From positions 3,968,001 through 4,032,000 of the forward strand of contig NZ_CP109181.1 of the NCBI RefSeq assembly GCF_036248275.1: DNA of 64,000 bases, given 5' to 3'. Positions 62,496 to 64,000 of the stretch are shown one piece after another. A program made the position numbers and the translations under genes. The notes beneath the pieces are model-generated. The model was given only the letters and a program-made list of their open reading frames with translations, did not search any database and was not told the DNA's origin. Numbering within the stretch: position 1 is the stretch's first letter; every line of letters starts with the position of its first letter. Source of the DNA: Streptomyces sp. NBC_01716. GTDB taxonomy: Bacteria > Actinomycetota > Actinomycetes > Streptomycetales > Streptomycetaceae.

Positions 62496-63140
62496 TCAGT
62501 CGTGCAGCCCCGCCTCCTGCGCCAGCACCGCCGCCTGGACGCGGTTGGTGCAGTCGGTGCGGGTGAGGATGCTGCTGATGTGCGCCTTGACCGTGCCGGA
62601 GCTCAGGTGGAGCTGTGCGGCGATGCCGGCGTTGGAGAGGCCGGTGCCCAGCAGCCGGAGGACGTCCCGCTCGGTCGGCGTCAGGTCCGCGATCCGACGT
62701 GACGCGGCGTCGCTGTTGTGGCCCGACCGGGTCCGGAAGTCGATGAGTTGGCGGGTGACCTGCGGGGCGAGGACAGGTTCTCCGGCGGCGGCGCGGCGTA
62801 CGGCGTCGATGAGGTCGCGGGGGCCGGTGTCCTTGAGGAGGTAGCCGTGCGCTCCGGCGCGCAGGGCGCGGGTGACGCTCGGTTCCTCGCCGAAGGCCGT
62901 CAGCATCACCACCCGGGTGCGGGGCGAGTGGCGGGCGATCTCGGCGGCGCCGGTGATGCCGTCGCCCGGCATACGGATGTCGAGGAGGGCGACATCGACG
63001 AGGTGTGCGCGGCAGGCCTCGACGGCCTCGCGGGCGTCCTGGGCCTCGGCCACGATACGGATCTCGTCGTCGTTCTCCAGGATCAGCCGGATCCCGGCGC
63101 GCATCAGGGCCTCGTCGTCGGCGATCAGCACTCGGATCAT
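62496..63140 (-). CDS. NarL/LuxR-type response regulator
   Basis: 214 aa. Receiver domain: 'VLIADDEALMRAGIRLIL' (acidic pocket), phospho-Asp in 'VDVALLDIRMPGDG' (~54), 'VVMLTAFGEEPS' (Thr), 'HGYLLKDTGP' (Lys). C-terminal LuxR HTH 'LTPTERDVLRLLGTGLSNAGIAAQLHLS' is complete. It follows the sensor kinase by 4 nt on the same strand. It is a complete, ordinary pair member with unknown targets. Confidence 0.94.
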   Translation of the reverse strand: MIRVLIADDEALMRAGIRLILENDDEIRIVAEAQDAREAVEACRAHLVDVALLDIRMPGDGITGAAEIARHSPRTRVVMLTAFGEEPSVTRALRAGAHGYLLKDTGPRDLIDAVRRAAAGEPVLAPQVTRQLIDFRTRSGHNSDAASRRIADLTPTERDVLRLLGTGLSNAGIAAQLHLSSGTVKAHISSILTRTDCTNRVQAAVLAQEAGLHD

Positions 63141-63144
63141 CGGT

Positions 63145-64000
63145 TCAGTGTAGAACCGCCATGATCAATAGGAGGAGGGTGCCACCGACCGTCGGAAGCA
63201 ACACCAGCATCGCCGCGCAGCCCCCGCCCAGGAGGCGGGGCCAGGTGAGGACTTCCGTGGACAGCGGGGGCTGGGAGCCCGCCCCGCCGGACACCGGCCC
63301 GGACGAAGCGGCGTACACGGACGACGGCGCGTACACAGGCGAGGGCGCGTACACCGGCTTCGGCACGGCGGGCCGGGCGGGTATCCGGGCGGAGAGGGCG
63401 AAGCCGCCCTCCGGACTCGGCCCGGCGCTGAGGGTGCCCCCGAGCAGGCCGATCCTCTCCCGGAGACCGACGAGTCCGCTGCGGCTCCCGTCCCCGGGCG
63501 AACGGGGCACCGGCGGCGCGTCGTTGACGACGGAGACCACCACCATGTCCCCCTCGTCGTCGTACGTCACACGGACGGGCGCGCCGGACGCGTGCTTCAG
63601 CGCGTTGGCGAGTCCTTCGCGGGTCACACGGTGTACGGCCTGCCGGGTGCGGGCGTCGGCGTCCGCAACTCCCGTCGCGTTCCAGTGCAGTTCGGCGTCG
63701 GCTCCCGCGTTCCGGGAGTCCGCGACGAGGGCAGCGAGATCCTCGCGGGTCCCCCGCTCGCCGGTCTCCTCGTAGGACTGGTGCCGCAGGACGCCGAGGA
63801 TGCCCCGCAGCTCTTCCATGGCTGTTCCCGCGGTGGTGCGCAGGAGTTCGGCCTGGGCGGCCAGCGGAGGTGCCTGTCGTTCGGCGGCGAGCTGGAGGGC
63901 TCCGGCGTGCATCGAGATGAGGCCGATGCGGTGGCCGAGCAGATCGTGCATCTCGGCGGCGATGCGCGCCCGTTCCTCCATGCGGGCCGCCTCGTCGGTG
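63145..64000 (-). CDS. sensor histidine kinase (NarX/DesK type), 5' end outside window
   Basis: About 285 codons are visible and the gene continues past the right edge. The HisKA_3 box is 'RIAAEMHDLLGHRIGLIS'. HATPase region: 'VHRVTREGLANALKHASG', 'GLVGLRERIGLLGG'. After the ATPase domain comes an unusual tail: a tyrosine/alanine/proline repeat ('VYAPSPVYAPSSVYAASSGP'), then a hydrophobic segment 'LLGGGCAAMLVLLPTVGG...' close to the C-terminus. A C-terminal membrane helix is rare in this class. It lies 4 nt upstream of the response regulator start. Confidence 0.9.
   Translation of the reverse strand, partial: TDEAARMEERARIAAEMHDLLGHRIGLISMHAGALQLAAERQAPPLAAQAELLRTTAGTAMEELRGILGVLRHQSYEETGERGTREDLAALVADSRNAGADAELHWNATGVADADARTRQAVHRVTREGLANALKHASGAPVRVTYDDEGDMVVVSVVNDAPPVPRSPGDGSRSGLVGLRERIGLLGGTLSAGPSPEGGFALSARIPARPAVPKPVYAPSPVYAPSSVYAASSGPVSGGAGSQPPLSTEVLTWPRLLGGGCAAMLVLLPTVGGTLLLLIMAVLH

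Noticed and set aside
1..64000. CRISPR array
   Set aside because: No regularly spaced repeats of the right size were seen anywhere in the window.

Overview
This window looks like a stretch of a Streptomyces or close actinomycete chromosome. GC content is very high, GTG starts are common, there are GGAGG ribosome sites, Tat and lipoprotein exports, a DUF574-type methyltransferase, and paired regulators and secreted glycosidases typical of the genus. It combines a sugar-modification cluster, a large anti-phage defence island with a recombinable methyltransferase, a zone marked by tRNA-Gly fragments and an IS element, and ordinary chromosomal genes.

1-11.6 kb: a partial regulator of the Streptomyces HTH/TPR type is divergent from a plus-strand run. 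The run encodes a SAM methyltransferase, an N,N-dimethylformamidase-like protein, a GT-B glycosyltransferase, a membrane protein, an FkbM-type methyltransferase and a histidine phosphatase. A minus-strand methionyl-tRNA synthetase follows, then a UDP-sugar dehydrogenase and a UDP-sugar 4-epimerase. The set looks like a small cluster for a methylated, uronic-acid-bearing glycoside, with the MetRS either supplying Met-tRNA or acting as a resistance copy.

11.8-37.3 kb: defence island. A GmrSD-like (DUF262/DUF1524) protein with an alkyltransferase-like domain converges on a UvrD-family helicase. The minus strand then carries a class 1 DISARM locus. Read 5' to 3' it is: Ser/Thr kinase with C-terminal repeats, drmD, drmMI, invertible segment, tyrosine recombinase, drmA, drmB, drmC, an unknown protein with a possible PD-(D/E)XK core, and the helicase. 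The main finding is at the 3' end of drmMI. A second, divergent C-terminal (target-recognition) half of the methyltransferase lies tail-to-tail on the other strand. The two are bounded by a perfect 239-bp inverted repeat (26059-26297 and 27734-27972) that encodes the same residues in the same frame in both copies, and a tyrosine recombinase gene is next door. Inversion would swap the specificity half of the DISARM methyltransferase in frame. A frameshifted second kinase lies upstream of the intact one.

37.7-49.4 kb: two truncated 3' halves of a tRNA-Gly(TCC) gene, in direct orientation 11.6 kb apart, look like old attachment sites. An IS30-family element has inserted into the terminator hairpin beside the first. 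Between them are gene remnants, a DUF2461 protein, a DHFR-like reductase, a truncated CutA and a giant secreted protein that fuses a GH92 mannosidase, CBM and FN3 modules and a PAP2-type phosphatase.

49.4-64 kb: an SDR gene divergent from a TetR regulator with three operator-like palindromes; a Tat-exported GH78 rhamnosidase; a PAS-GAF-PP2C phosphatase; a DUF574 methyltransferase; a PIG-L deacetylase; a VOC protein; a lipoprotein; an NlpC/P60 wall hydrolase convergent with a BlaI/M56 pair; and a NarL-type two-component system running off the right edge.
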